Positions 48,241 to 59,320 of a DNA stretch of 64,000 bases are shown piece after piece. The DNA is from Eopsaltria australis (lineage: Eukaryota > Chordata > Aves > Passeriformes > Petroicidae). Every line of letters starts with the position of its first letter. The first letter of the stretch is position 1. The notes below the pieces were generated by a model. It ran no database searches and was not told the DNA's origin. It was given only the letters and a program-made list of their open reading frames with translations. Where the stretch lies: positions 1 to 64,000 of the forward strand of contig JAVTVJ010000573.1 of the NCBI GenBank assembly GCA_034509425.1, read 5' to 3'. A program made the translations under genes and the position numbers.

Positions 48241-48244
48241 GGTT

Positions 48245-49320
48245 CAGTGGGCTGTTCCCGCCTCTGCAGGCCTCCCATTAGCCAAAGCTCCCGCCCATCA
48301 AAGGCCCCAGCCAATCAGCTCCGGGATCGGGGCCTCGGGGACAGTGCCTCGATCCTGCGCCTCTTCTTTGCCTACAACTCCCGTCATGCCCCACGGCCCG
48401 TTAAAGCCCCATTGGAGCCGGGACTACAACTCCCGTCATGCCCCGCGCCCCACAGATTCCCCCGGTATCCGCCCCCCATTTGCCCCATAAGTGTCCCCCA
48501 GACCCTCCAGGATCCCTCAGTGCCCCTTCAGTGCCCACTCGGGACCCTCCAAAAGCGCTCGTGGACCCCAATGCTCCCAACCCCACAGGTGCCTGTTACA
48601 GCCACTCCTGGGACTTCATCTCCTCTCATCCCCCGCGGCCCCACAGCCCCTTATAACACAGTTCCGCGCCTAAAACTCCTGTCACGCCCCGCACCTTAAA
48701 GAGCCCGGTTACAGCTCCCCAAGCTCCCCCCAGGAGCTCCCGGACCGTGTTCGTTCCCCCCGAGGAGCTGACGTCGCGGCTCGGACGCAAAAGTGTCCCC
48801 CAAAGGCCTTCCCGGACCCCCAAACGCCCCGTTCGAGCCGCTTCCGGGACTACAGTTCCCATCATGCTCCGCGGCGCCCGTAGAGCTCCGTTACAGCCGT
48901 GACTCCATCTCCCGTCATGCCCCGCGGCACACAGAGCGCCATTGTAGCAGCGCTTCCAACTCCCGTGATGCTCCGCGGCGCCGTTGACCCGTATTCTACC
49001 CGCGCCTACAACTCCCATGATGCCCCGCGGCGCAGAGAGCCCCGTCAGAGCCCCCAAGGGCCCGCCCGGACCCCGCAGGGCCCCAAATTCCCCTCCCTGA
49101 CCTCCAAGGGCCCCCCTGGACCCTCAAGGGTCGCTCCCAACCCCAGACTTTCCCTCAGGATCCCTGAGTGCCCCCCAGTGCCCACTCGGCCCCCAAGTGT
49201 CCTCCAGACCCTCAAGGAACCTCTAAATTCCCTCCCCAGGCCCAAAACTGCCCCAAATGTGTCCCAGAAATGTCTCCATGCACCCCGAAGTGCCCTCCTT
49301 GACCCTGAGAAAAACACGAT
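48245..49320 (+). promoter_or_regulatory. CpG-rich stretch with array of eight SBS-like (ZNF143/THAP11) motifs
   Basis: Eight copies, all in plus orientation, of a motif close to ACTACAACTCCCRTCATGC followed by CCCGCGGC: 48372, 48423, 48612 (degenerate), 48670 (degenerate), 48849, 48901, 48953 and 49005. The ACTACAAnTCCCAnnATGC word is the known promoter element bound by ZNF143 and THAP11. Several copies are also followed by AGAGCCCCGTTACAGC-like text, so they form an irregular tandem repeat. CpG density is far higher than in the rest of the window. 49033-49315 is a C-rich irregular repeat (CCCTCAAGGGCCCC-like). I see no coding frame attached, so promoter function is inferred. Confidence 0.65.
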
Positions 49321-49635
49321 ATAAAAGACTACAAAAGGTCTCAAAGTAGGACTAATTAGCACAAAGATGGAGAAATCAATAACCAATACAGGTTAATTAA
49401 TTAATGAAGGAAATCACATTTCATAGAACCAACGAACATGAAGTTCTTTTCTTGCAGAAACTGTATAGATTCATGTTTATATATAATAATTGGGTAATAA
49501 AATAAAAAATGGTATTATAACTATTAAATAATTATAACTAATAAATGTAATAATTCAATATTAAAAATTAAAAATAAATTACATTATAATTAATAAAGAA
49601 AAAAATACATAAATACTTGTTGATATTTTGTGCTG
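49321..49635. repeat. AT-rich low-complexity block
   Basis: From about 49440 to 49620 almost only A and T (TATATAATAATT, ATTATAACTAATAAATG and similar). It forms an abrupt step against the CpG-rich block on its left. Confidence 0.9.
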
Positions 49636-50160
49636 TCAGTGCCAGGTGGGCGATGTCAGACATGGTGAGGGTGGGGCTGAGGAGCAGCTTGTCCAAACAG
49701 GGTCAGCCTGCAAGGGGCTCATTCTTCTCTGTGCCCAGACCTCCTAAGGACACATTCAGCATCAACATCACTTGGGGAATGATTCTGTCACCTCTTTGAG
49801 AACTGGAAAATAAAACCATTCTATGAAAAAAAAAAAAAGTCATGAGGTGCACGGTGGATTTGGGGCTGAGTGCAGGAGCCTCAGGCACTGAGAGAAGGAT
49901 GAAGAAGCTGCTCAAGGAGTCAGAAGCAAAACTCCAAGTGCCTTGGAGCATCAATGGGCCCCAGTGAGGGCAGGGAGTGGCAAAGGCTGCGCAGGGAGTG
50001 GTGAGAGCAGATCCTTGAGGCCAGGATTGCAGGGAGCCAAAGGCTGTGAGCAGGCAAGTGCAATGCTGAGAAAGGCCTGGCTTGGCTGGAGGAAGCAGAA
50101 AGGCCAGGGCCTGAGGCCAGGCCTGGCACAGCAGGGCCTGTCCCTCCCGGGTGGATCTGC
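49636..50160 (+). repeat. Duplicated modules B (copy 4) and D (copy 2), fused
   Basis: Module B text is interrupted at GTCATGAGGTGCAC (about 49853) and continues directly with module D GGTGGATTTGGGGCTGAG. The intervening 140 bp of copy 3 (33270-33400) are missing. Confidence 0.8.
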
Positions 50161-50167
50161 ACAAGCC

Positions 50168-50433
50168 TGAGTTTATGAACTTTGTGGTAAAATGAGAGGT
50201 TCAAGGGGGGTTATGGCGTAGGCAGTTCAGGAAGGCTGGATCTTCCTTGTACCTCAGCCAGTGGAGAAAGGAAAGGGACAGTGTGCAGCCGGGAGTTCGG
50301 GATAAAAGAAGGCTGCACCCTCTGAAACCCCGAGAGATAAAACCCCATGGACTTGTCCCCCAGTGGACTCTCTCCCTGTATTAGAATAAAGTTTCAGGAC
50401 TCCTCTGTCTCCTTTATGGACACTGGCTTTTCA
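50168..50433 (+). mobile_element. Solo LTR, short gammaretrovirus-like type
   Basis: Begins TGAGTTTATGAAC and ends GGCTTTTCA. It has a TATA-like GGGATAAAAGAAGG near 50299, an AATAAA at about 50386 and a U5 of some 45 bp. The TG...CA ends fit an LTR. No target-site duplication recognised. Confidence 0.55.
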
Positions 50434-50444
50434 TAGTGCGATTT

Positions 50445-50880
50445 TCCATCCATGACACTGTGGAACCTCACGGAACCAAGGGCCCATTGTGACACACCAA
50501 GGCCTCGTTGGAACAAAGGAACCATTGCTGACAGTACAGAAACTCATGGAACCAAGGGCCCATTGTGACACTGCAGATCCAAGGACACCGTGGTGACACG
50601 ATGGAACCTCATGGAACCAAAGAGACCATTGTGACACTCTGGTGCCTCATGGAATCATGGAGACCATTGTGAAACTCAGGGGCACCATGGAAACAAGGGT
50701 CAGTGATGAAACTGTGGGGCCCATAGAACCAAGGAGCCATTGTGACACAGCAGAGACTCATGGAGCCAAGGGGCTTTTGGGACACTAAAGAAATAAGGAG
50801 AAGATTGTGACACTACAGGACATAATGGAACCAAAGGAGACCATTGTGGCACTGTGGGGTCCCATGGAACCAAGGGAACA
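50445..50880 (-). repeat. 37-bp minisatellite, block 13 (minus sense)
   Basis: About eleven units; mirror partner of 46720-46970. Inner end of the right arm. Confidence 0.9.
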
Positions 50881-51940
50881 TGGAACAGGCCTGGCTGGAT
50901 TGGCCTTGTGGGGACCACCTTAAAGGTCAGTCTGACCTTGGCACTTGGAGGGCCACTGGTGCTGAAGCAACGGACCTCTCAGCTTTCCTTTGTGTGGGAA
51001 AGAACTGTCCTTCTCCTCCAGGGGCCCATGGCCAAAATTAAGATTCCTCCTCCAAATTTCCTTTTATGCAAAGATTGTTCCCAGATGAAATCTGCCAGGA
51101 CACACAGATCTGGCTGGCTTGGCCTCCCAGGGGCCACCTCTCATCTGCCTTTGAAACACTGGGACCATGTGCTTTTCTTTCCTATGGGAGAAAACCTTTC
51201 ACACCCAGGTGCCCATGGCCAAAATTGGGAATCTGCCTTCAAATTTCCCTATATCCAGCGATTGCCCCTAGAAGAAAGGTGCCAGGAGAGACAGGTCTGG
51301 CTGCCTTGGCCCATTGTGGCCTCCTCTCATCTTCTTCCCAAACACTTGGACTTCGTGCTATTCTTTCCTGTGGGATAAAAACATCCATCTCTACCAGGCG
51401 CCCATGGCCGAAATTGGGATTCCACCTCCAAAACTCTGCACATCCAAGGATTGTTCCCAAGTGAAAGCTGCCCGGACAGACAGCTCTGGCTGCCCTTGGC
51501 TTCTGGGGGCTGCCTCTCACCTGCTTTTGAAACACCAAAGTTTGGTGCTTTCCTTCCAATGGAAAAGAAACAACCTCCTTATCAACGCAGAAATGGCCGA
51601 AATTGGGATCCCACCTCCAAAATTCCCTATATCCAAGGGTTGCTTTCAGACAAAAGCAGCCAGGACAGAGACGTCTGACTGGCCTTGGCCTCTGATACTC
51701 ACCTTTCATCTGCCCCTGAAACACTGATGTTCCATGCTTTCCTTCCTATGGAAAAAACCATCCTCCTCTTGCAGGTGTCCATATCCGAAATTTCTGTTGT
51801 GCCTCTAAAATTCCCTATATCTGGGGATTGCTCCCAGATGAAATCTGCCAGTACCATCAAGTCTGGCTGGTCTTGCCCTCTGGCGACTGCCCCTCATCTG
51901 CCCCTGCAACACTGGGGCTCGGTTGTTTCCTTCCTATGGA
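50881..51940 (-). repeat. 190-bp tandem repeat, minus sense
   Basis: About five and a half units in the sense opposite to 45350-46715. It corresponds to that array in the inverted duplication. Confidence 0.9.
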
Positions 51941-52330
51941 GACCCTTGTGACACTGTGGGGCCTCGTGGAACCAAGGGGATCATTGTGGCTCTGTGGGGC
52001 CACATGGTCCCAAGGGGCCAGTGTGAAGCAGCAGGGCTTTGTGGAACCAAGAGGCCATTGTTGCATTACAGGGCCTGGTGGAACCAAAGGGCCATTGTGA
52101 TCCTGCTGGGCTCCGTGGATCCATGGAGACCATTGTGACATTGCAAGGCCCCATGGAATCATCATGGAATCACCATGGAATCATCATTGTGACACTTTGG
52201 GGTCCCACGGAACCAAAGGGCCATTGTGATCCTGCAGGGCCTCCTGGAAGCAAGGGGCCATTGTGACACTACAGAAGAAAGGAGAACATTGTGACACTGT
52301 GGGGCCTCGTGGAACCAAGGGAACATGGAA
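51941..52330 (-). repeat. 37-bp minisatellite, block 14, embedded in 190-bp array
   Basis: About ten units that split the 190-bp array. There is no matching block in the left arm, so this is an arm-specific difference. Confidence 0.9.
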
Positions 52331-53425
52331 CAGGTCTGGCTGATCTTGGCCTGTTGAGGGCTGCTGCTCATCTGCCCCTGGAGCACTGGGGCTCTGGGCT
52401 TTTTTTCCTCTTAAAAAGAACTGTCCTTCTCCTGCTGGTGCCCATGGTCGAAATTGGTACTTCCCCTAATAAAATCCCAGACAAAACCTGCCAGCTCTTG
52501 CTGGCCTTGGCCTCTGGTGGTCACCTCTCATCTGCCCCTGAAACATCAGAGCTTTGTTCCGTGCTTTCCAATGGAAAGGAACCCTCCTTCTCCTCCAGGG
52601 GCCATGGCCAAAATGTGGATTCTACCTCCCAAAATTCCATCTATCCAAGGATTTCTCCCAACCAAAAGCTGCCAGGACAGACAGCTCTGGCAGGCCTTGG
52701 CCCTCTGTGGCTGCCACTTATCTGCCCCTGAAACACTGGGATTCTGCTTTCCTTCCTGTGGAAAAGAGCCATCCTTCTGCAGATGCTCTTGGCCAAAATT
52801 GGAATTTGGCCTCCAAAATTCCATCTATCCAAGGATTGCTGTCAGACAAAAGCTGCTACAAGACACAGGTCTGGCTGGCCTTGTCCTCTGCTCAGTTTCT
52901 TAGACTATGAGCAGAAGGCCATTTCTTTCCCAGGGGAATGAAAACCCAGAGCCCCAGTGTTTCAGGGCCAGGTTAGAGGCAGGCACCAGAGGCCAAGGCC
53001 AGCCAGAGCTGTCTGTCCTGGCAACTTTTGTCTTTGAGAAACCCTTGCATATGGGGAATTTTGGAGGAGAAGTACCAGTTTTGGCCATGGATGCCTGGGC
53101 AGGAGGGATGGTTCTTTTCCACAGGAAGGAAAGCACAGAGCCCCAGTGTTTGAAGGCAGGTGAGAGATGGCTCTCAGGAAGCCAATGGCAGCCAAACTTG
53201 TTGGTAGTGGCAGCTTTTGTGTAGAAGCACTCCCTGGATATAGGGAATTTCAGGAGGCACAATCCCGTTTTGGCCATGGGCAATGGAGGAGAAGGACAGT
53301 TCTTTTCCACTTGAAGGAAAGCCCAGAGCCCCAGTGTTTCAGGGGCACATGAGAAGGGACCCTTGACATGCCAGGGTCAGTTGAGGCAGTCAGGCCAAGC
53401 CAACCAGACCTGTCACCTGTTCCCT
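52331..53425. repeat. 190-bp tandem repeat with internal inversion
   Basis: 52331-52900 minus sense, 52910-53425 plus sense, with the same turning point as at 45340. The protein frame at 52907-53224 and the one at 45005-45322 correspond because of this mirror duplication and are not genes. Confidence 0.92.
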
Positions 53426-54515
53426 TGGATCCATGGGGTTGCACAGTGTCACAATGGTAGTGTCATATTGGATCCTTGGTTCCACACGGCCCCGCTGTGT
53501 CACACTGGCCCCTTGTTTCCATGGGACCCTGCAGTGTCACAATGGCCCCTTGCTTCCATAAGGCCACAGAGTGTCACAGTGATCTCCATGATTCCATAAG
53601 ATCCTCCAGTGTCACCATGGTCTCCTTGGTTCAATGGTGCCACACAGTGCCACAATTGCCCCTTGGCCTCACAAGACACAATAGTGTCACAATGGCTTCT
53701 TGCTTGCCTAGGGGTGCAAAGTATAACAGTGGACCCCTGGTTCAATGAGGCCGCAAAGTGTCACAATGGTCTCCAGGATTCCATAAGGCCCTGCACTGTC
53801 ACAATCGAGCATTGGTTCCATGGGACACCACAGTGTCACAAAGGGTCATTTTCCATTGAGCCCCACAGAGTATCACTATGATCCCATTGTTCCACATGAC
53901 CCTGCAGTGCCACAATGGTGCTTTGGTTCCACAAGGCCTCAATGTGTCACAATGGCCTCTTTGGTTCCATGATGTCCTGTAGTGTAACAATGGTCTCCTT
54001 GCTTCCACGGTGTTAGAATGGACCCTTCATCCCATGGAGCCCCTCACTGTCACTGTGGTCCCCTTGATTCCAAGAGACCCTGATGTGCTACGATGGCCCC
54101 TTGATTCCAGTGGGTCCCAAAGTGTCCCAATAATCTCTGTTGTTCCATGAATCTCTGCAATTTCACAACTGATGTTTGGTTCCATGAAGCCCCACAGTGT
54201 CACAATGGACCCTTGGTTCCATGAGGTTTCATACTGTCAACAACACTCTCCTTGGTTCTGCAATGTCACCATGGACCCTTTGTTCCATGAAGTTCTATAG
54301 TATAACACGGTCACCTTGAGTCCATGTGGTTCTGCAGTGCCACAATGGACCATCAGTTCCATGTGTCACAGTGGTCTCCTTGGTTCCATGAGCACCCACA
54401 GTGTCACAATGGCCCCCTGGCTCCATCAAGTGCTGCTGCATCATAATGGACTCTTTGTTCCATGAGGTTCCACAGTGTCACAGTTGACAACTTGGTTCTG
54501 TGAGGCCCCGCTGTC
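53426..54515 (+). repeat. 37-bp minisatellite, block 15 (plus sense)
   Basis: About 29 units. It joins module A copy 2 at CCCGCTGTCACCAAATC. Confidence 0.95.
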
Positions 54516-55545
54516 ACCAAATCTCCAAAATATCAGACTGAGATTCCTTAACACTAACCTGGTGTTAAAGAGGCCTTTATTTATTTTTTCAGGCCTTAAG
54601 TCCACTAGGGGGTAACTCCTACCCTTATGCGAACCCGTGCTTCTACAAATGTGTCACTTATATACAGTCACTATATGTGTATTACAATTCTACAATTACC
54701 ATAAAACCCACCCCAAGTTCCCAGATTGAGTCCTTGTTTGTTCTATCACTGCACTCTAAAGCCAGATGTCTTCTTCTTCTCTTCCAACCATCCCTACTGG
54801 GAAAGCAGCCGCTGAATGGCCTAGTTTTCTCCTAAAAGTTCACAGGCACAGTAAAAACTGAATGGACCCTTTTGGTATCAAGGCCAAGGCTTTGTGTGGG
54901 CAGGCAGAGGCAGGCAGGAGGCAGAGCTGTCAGCAAAAGAAGGGGCCAGCCAGGTGGGGCAGCCAGGGCATGAGGACAGCCTGCAGGGACAGAGGCGCAG
55001 GGCAGGGACACCGTAGCACAGCCTGGGCTGCAGAGGCCACAGGCATGGGCAGCAGCTGCAAGGCCCTGCCAGAGGCAACTCCTGCAGCACTTTGGCCATG
55101 GCTGCTGGCCCTGGGCGTGAGGCATGAGGAGGAGACAAGTGAGCCTTGCTGTGCTGGGGCCTCATTGCCTCCTTGGCCCTGCTCAGCAGCCTGGCAGGGG
55201 CCGCCCCATGGTGCTGCCCTTGCCATTGCACATGGCCACATGGCAGTGGCCCGGGAAGAGGCCTGAGCAATGAGGGAGGGACAGGATGTGCCTTGCCAGG
55301 GGCTGGGGCTCAGGCCTTGGCCCTTTGCATTGCTGAAACACATCCAGCTTTGCTCAGCATCACAGACACCTTTGCCTTGTTTGTCCCCAGCTGTCATCAC
55401 TGCCTCCAGTGTTCTGCTCTAACTGGAACCTGGCGACACTTTCTCAGTTGTGTCCCTCAGTGGGACCCATTAAAACATCAAGAAACTTTGGAGTTTGATT
55501 CTGACTTTGACTTCTTGAGAAGTTTCTTCAACTCCCTCTCAGGCA
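54516..55545 (+). repeat. Duplicated module A, copy 2, with LTR-like edge
   Basis: LTR-like edge 54516-54715 (AGGCCTTTATTTATTTTTTC near 54570, TATATACAGTCACTATATG near 54658), then the shared 830 bp. Same orientation as copy 1 at 7011-8040. Confidence 0.8.
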
Positions 55546-57000
55546 CTGATGTTCAGGGACTCAGCACCAAAGCCTCAAGAGGGTCATTCCAGTCCTTGTG
55601 CTGTGTCTGTGCTGCTGAGCTGGGCCGGGCTCCTGGCACAGAGGCAGCTCCTGGCAACCAAGAAGAGCTTCAAAAAGCCATTTCTCCTGAGGAGCAGCTC
55701 CTCTCCCAGCCCAGCAGGGCTGAGGGCACTGCCTGCAGGTGCCTGAGAGGAGTGAAGCACACAGAGCCTGAAACCAGCTGGAAGGAGAATTCTGAGCTTA
55801 TTCATGGAGAAATCTTCACCACTTGTGACACAGTCTCTGGCTGCAGGGATCTTGTAAAGCTGCCCCAGGACACGACTGCTGTGAGTGTAAGGATGGCTGT
55901 GCTGCCGTTTGTGGTTTGGGGGAGGATGTGGTGCAGAGCGGGGCTGCCCTGGGCACCGTCAGAGGGACAGGGCAGGACGGCTCCTGCTGCCAGGGACGGC
56001 TGCAGGGACAGCTGAAGGTGGGGGTGCAGCCAGGGCTGCCCAGGGCTGTCCTGCACAGCAGCTCCTGCAGCCCTCAGGGCTCTTGGCCAGCCCAGGCCAT
56101 CTGCCACCTGCCAGGGGCAGCTCTCAGCCTGCCTGGCAGCTCCCCATGCACTGTGGGCAGAAGTTGGAGGGGGAAGGAGCCACTCCCATCAGGGCAGATT
56201 CCTCCTGCTCTTGAGATGCTGCTGCATGGCCAGGGCTGCTCTCAGCTTGCTCAGAAAGGAAAGGGAAAGGGGCTGTCACGTTTGTCTGTGGCACTGACAC
56301 TCCTGCACTGTCACCCTGGCCATCAGCAGATCTGCCTCACATCTCCCTCACAAAGTGCCTGCTCACCCTCCTCTGCCTACAGACAGCAGCAGCAGCACCT
56401 TGGCTTGCAGCATCTGTGTTTGTCTGAGCTGCCCTTAAGGCCCTGCTGCCAGGGAGATGCCCCTGGGCAGTGCCATGTGCTGGGAGGGCTCTGCAGGGCA
56501 GAGCTGAGCCCCCAGGGCTGGGCTGGGCTCTGGCAGCACTGGCAGGGACAAGCCTTGGCTACAGAGAAACAGCTCCCAATAGGCACAACTGCAGGCAGTA
56601 GAGATACAGATGAATAGTAACTGCACAGGGGGAGGGTGAAGGGTTTAGAGAAATAGTTTTTGAAATTGACCCCTTCAGAAAGGCAACTTTATTTTTCAAG
56701 TACATTTTAAGTGTCATCACCCATAAATAGAGGGAAATATAATGAGCAAAGGGCACCTGTGTGGGGATCAGCAGGTCAGACTGCACTGGGGCACAGGGAG
56801 CTCTGTTTTCCCTCTGGGCTCCCCAGGGTCCAGGCTGAGAGCAATTCTGAAGATGGGGCAGGAACTCAGCAGTACAATTTCCTGTTCAAAAATAAAAAAC
56901 TCAAGTGAAAATTCCCCAAAGAAAGAGATGTAACTTTGAGTGAATATGTTATAAAATAGCATTGGATTAATTCAAATACGTTGGTCCCAGCTTGTCATTG
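55546..57000 (+). repeat. Duplicated module F, copy 3 (right arm)
   Basis: Mirror partner of 40433-41960 and the upstream region of the receptor at 57038. Open frames up to 289 codons span A and F; they have no domain and shift at indels between copies. Confidence 0.8.
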
Positions 57001-57014
57001 TTTTCTTTCACCAG
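57001..57014 (+). other. Predicted 3' splice site before OR14 gene
   Basis: TTTTCTTTCACCAG followed by TCCACAATGCCCAG and the ATG 23 bases further on. It matches the left-arm gene. Confidence 0.6.
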
Positions 57015-57037
57015 TCCACAATGCCCAGAGAGAAGAA

Positions 57038-57964
57038 ATGTCCAACAGCAGCTCCATCAGCCACTTCCTCCTGCTGCCATTGGCAGACACGCGGCAGCTG
57101 CAGCTCCTGCACTTCTGCCTCTTCCTGGCCATCTCCCTGGCTGCCCTCCTGGGCAACGGCCTCATCATCAGCGCCGTAGCCTGCGGCCACCACCTGCACA
57201 CCCCCATGTTCTTCTTCCTGCTCAACCTGGCCCTCAGCGACCTGGGCTCCATCTGCACCACTGTCCCCAAAGCCATGCACAATTCCCTCTGGGACACCAG
57301 CACCATCTCCTACTCAGGATGTGCTGCACAGGTCTTTCTGATTATTTTCTTTCTTGGAACAGAGTATTATCTCCTGACCATCATGTGCTATGACCGCTAC
57401 GTGTCCATCTGCAAACCCCTGCACTACGGGACTCTCCTGGGCAGCCGAGCTTGTGCCCACATGGCAGCAGCTGCCTGGGCCAGTGCCTTTCTCACTGCTC
57501 TGCTGCACACAGCCAATACATTTTCCCTGCCCCTGTGCCATGGCAATGCCCTGGGCCAGTTCTTCTGTGAAATCCCACAAATCCTCAAGCTCTCCTGCTC
57601 ACACTCCAAACTAAAGGAACTTGGGCTTCTTGTTGTTAGTGCCTGTTTGATATTTGGCTGTTTTGTGTTCATAGTTTTCTCCTATGTGCAAATCTTCAGG
57701 GCTGTGCTGAGGATCCCCTCTGAGCAGGGACGGCACAAAGCCTTTTCCACGTGCCTCCCTCACCTGGCTGTGGTCTCCCTGTTTGTCAGCACTGTCATTT
57801 TTGCCTACCTGAAACCCCCCTCCATCTCCTCCCCATCCCTGGATCTGGCGGTGTCAGTTCTGTACTCAGTGGTGCCTCCAGCCCTGAACCCCCTCATCTA
57901 CAGCCTGAGGAACCAGGAGCTCAAGGATGCCCTGAGGAAAGCCATGACTGGATGCTTTTCATAA
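57038..57964 (+). CDS. Olfactory receptor OR14-like (gamma-c), intact
   Basis: Odorant receptor of the gamma-c group, a single uninterrupted frame of 308 residues starting at the ATG at 57038 (MSNSSSISHF). The upstream in-frame extension begins with TTG and crosses a splice acceptor, so it is not used. Features by residue: NSS at 3-5, GNG 39-41, HTPMFFF 54-60, cysteine 95 paired with cysteine 167, CYDRYVSIC 117-125, KAFSTCLPHL 235-244, PALNPLIYSLRN 281-292. Compared with the left-arm gene it is identical in residues 1-87 but differs in TM3 (around 98-112: VFLIIFFLGTEYY) and TM5 (around 191-208: KLKELGLLVVSACLIFG). The C-terminus is short (ELKDALRKAMTGCFS). It is the right-arm receptor of the inverted duplication. 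Confidence 0.95.
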   Translation: MSNSSSISHFLLLPLADTRQLQLLHFCLFLAISLAALLGNGLIISAVACGHHLHTPMFFFLLNLALSDLGSICTTVPKAMHNSLWDTSTISYSGCAAQVFLIIFFLGTEYYLLTIMCYDRYVSICKPLHYGTLLGSRACAHMAAAAWASAFLTALLHTANTFSLPLCHGNALGQFFCEIPQILKLSCSHSKLKELGLLVVSACLIFGCFVFIVFSYVQIFRAVLRIPSEQGRHKAFSTCLPHLAVVSLFVSTVIFAYLKPPSISSPSLDLAVSVLYSVVPPALNPLIYSLRNQELKDALRKAMTGCFS

Positions 57965-58910
57965 GTTAAAATCTTTCTATTTTCTTTTGCAGACCAGTCA
58001 TGGTATAACACATTACATGCTCTGCCTGCCTTCTTAAGCTTTTAAATGCTGAGAAGCAGGGGGACAGGGTTTCCTGTTGTTCCCTTGTGATAATTTTGGC
58101 ACTAAAATTTTAGTCTTCATGCCATATTGAATTCACTGTCTACCTCTTTAACTTGAGCCACCGACTGTATAAATGAGGAATTATGCTCTGTGTGTGTTTA
58201 AATAATGCAAATGTTCATGCAGGGATTTATTTGTCAAAATTGCTCTGTTACCTCTCTTCCTCTCCATAGGAAGAGAGAAAAAGAATCCCAGCCCAGCACC
58301 TCTGCCAGGGAGCAGCTGCACTTGGTCTTTTCAGAGATGCACTCTTTCCACTTCTACCCATTCCTTTAATGTCCCTGTCCAAGGACTGAGTGCTCTGGCA
58401 CCTCAGTTACTGTCCTGCAGTGTCCATGCAGTGACCACAGGCAGGGACAGGCCATGGGCACTGCTGGAACACAGCTGGGCTCCATTACTTTGTTCACATC
58501 AGACAGAGGGATCTCCCTGGGCAGTGCCCATGGCTTAGGTCTTCTTTCAAAGTTAGTCTGAAGAACAAGCCCAAGGAATAAACTTTCCTTGCTGTGCTCC
58601 TTTGTCCCTGGACTCAGTGCAGTGGGATCAGGGTCCCACTGTAGTACCTCAGGCACTGAGGGCTGGATCAGGTGTTGTGTGTTGGTGGCCCATGGCCTTG
58701 GAGATGACAAATGATCTCCAGGTCACCTGCCTGGGGGGCTCTGCAGCTCCTGATGGCTCTGCTGGCAGGTGAGCACTTTTCTGTAGGCAATGAGAACCTG
58801 CCAGGAGGGCAGAGAGGATCTGCAGGGACAGCCCATCCCATCAAGTCAGCAGTGAATGGAGCCCTGGAGCAGAATCACCCAGAGATAAAGGATGAATCCA
58901 AACATTGGTA
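57965..58910. other. 3' flank of OR14, no gene recognised
   Basis: AATAAA occurs at about 58577 but is too far to be a confident polyadenylation site. This stretch does not match module E, which flanks the other two OR14 copies, so the mirror duplication ends near the stop codon. Confidence 0.45.
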
Positions 58911-59320
58911 AAATAAAACTCCTTGACACCAATGTAGCATTAAGAAGCAGCATTCTTTATTTGGCCAGGTGCACAAGGGGATATCTCCTCTGAAGTGCCA
59001 TGAATGCTGAGTACAGGAAAGCTCCTGTTTATAAACTCTACTGTATACACATGCTCACTGATTTTCCAGAATAAACACCTATATTATAATAATTTCCTTG
59101 CAGTCATGAACATATTTTCCCTCTCCTTTGTGCATGTATTCATCTATCCCAGAGGTCTCTTTGGTGGTCCCTGGTGGTTGGTGACCCCAAAGTCAGACCT
59201 GACTGCCCAGTGAACTGCTACTGCTTTCAAATTAGGATAGAAGTTGGCATAACACGGCTGGTTACTTCCCCATTTTTCTTCTTGGTCAATGTTTAACATG
59301 ATCCTACAGAACAAGCACTG
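58911..59320. repeat. Duplicated module H, copy 2 (LTR-like)
   Basis: Parallel to 27976-28400 in the same orientation, about 80 percent alike by eye, with GTCTCTTTGGTGGTCCCTGG shared exactly. Confidence 0.6.

Noticed and set aside
52907..53224. Peptide conserved with 45005-45322 (LSVLATFVFEKP word)
   Set aside because: Both lie in the 190-bp repeat in the two arms of the inverted duplication; identity follows from duplication.
56981..57037. N-terminal extension of the right-arm OR14 frame
   Set aside because: Begins with TTG, crosses a strong splice acceptor (57013-57014), and the family starts at MSNSSS.
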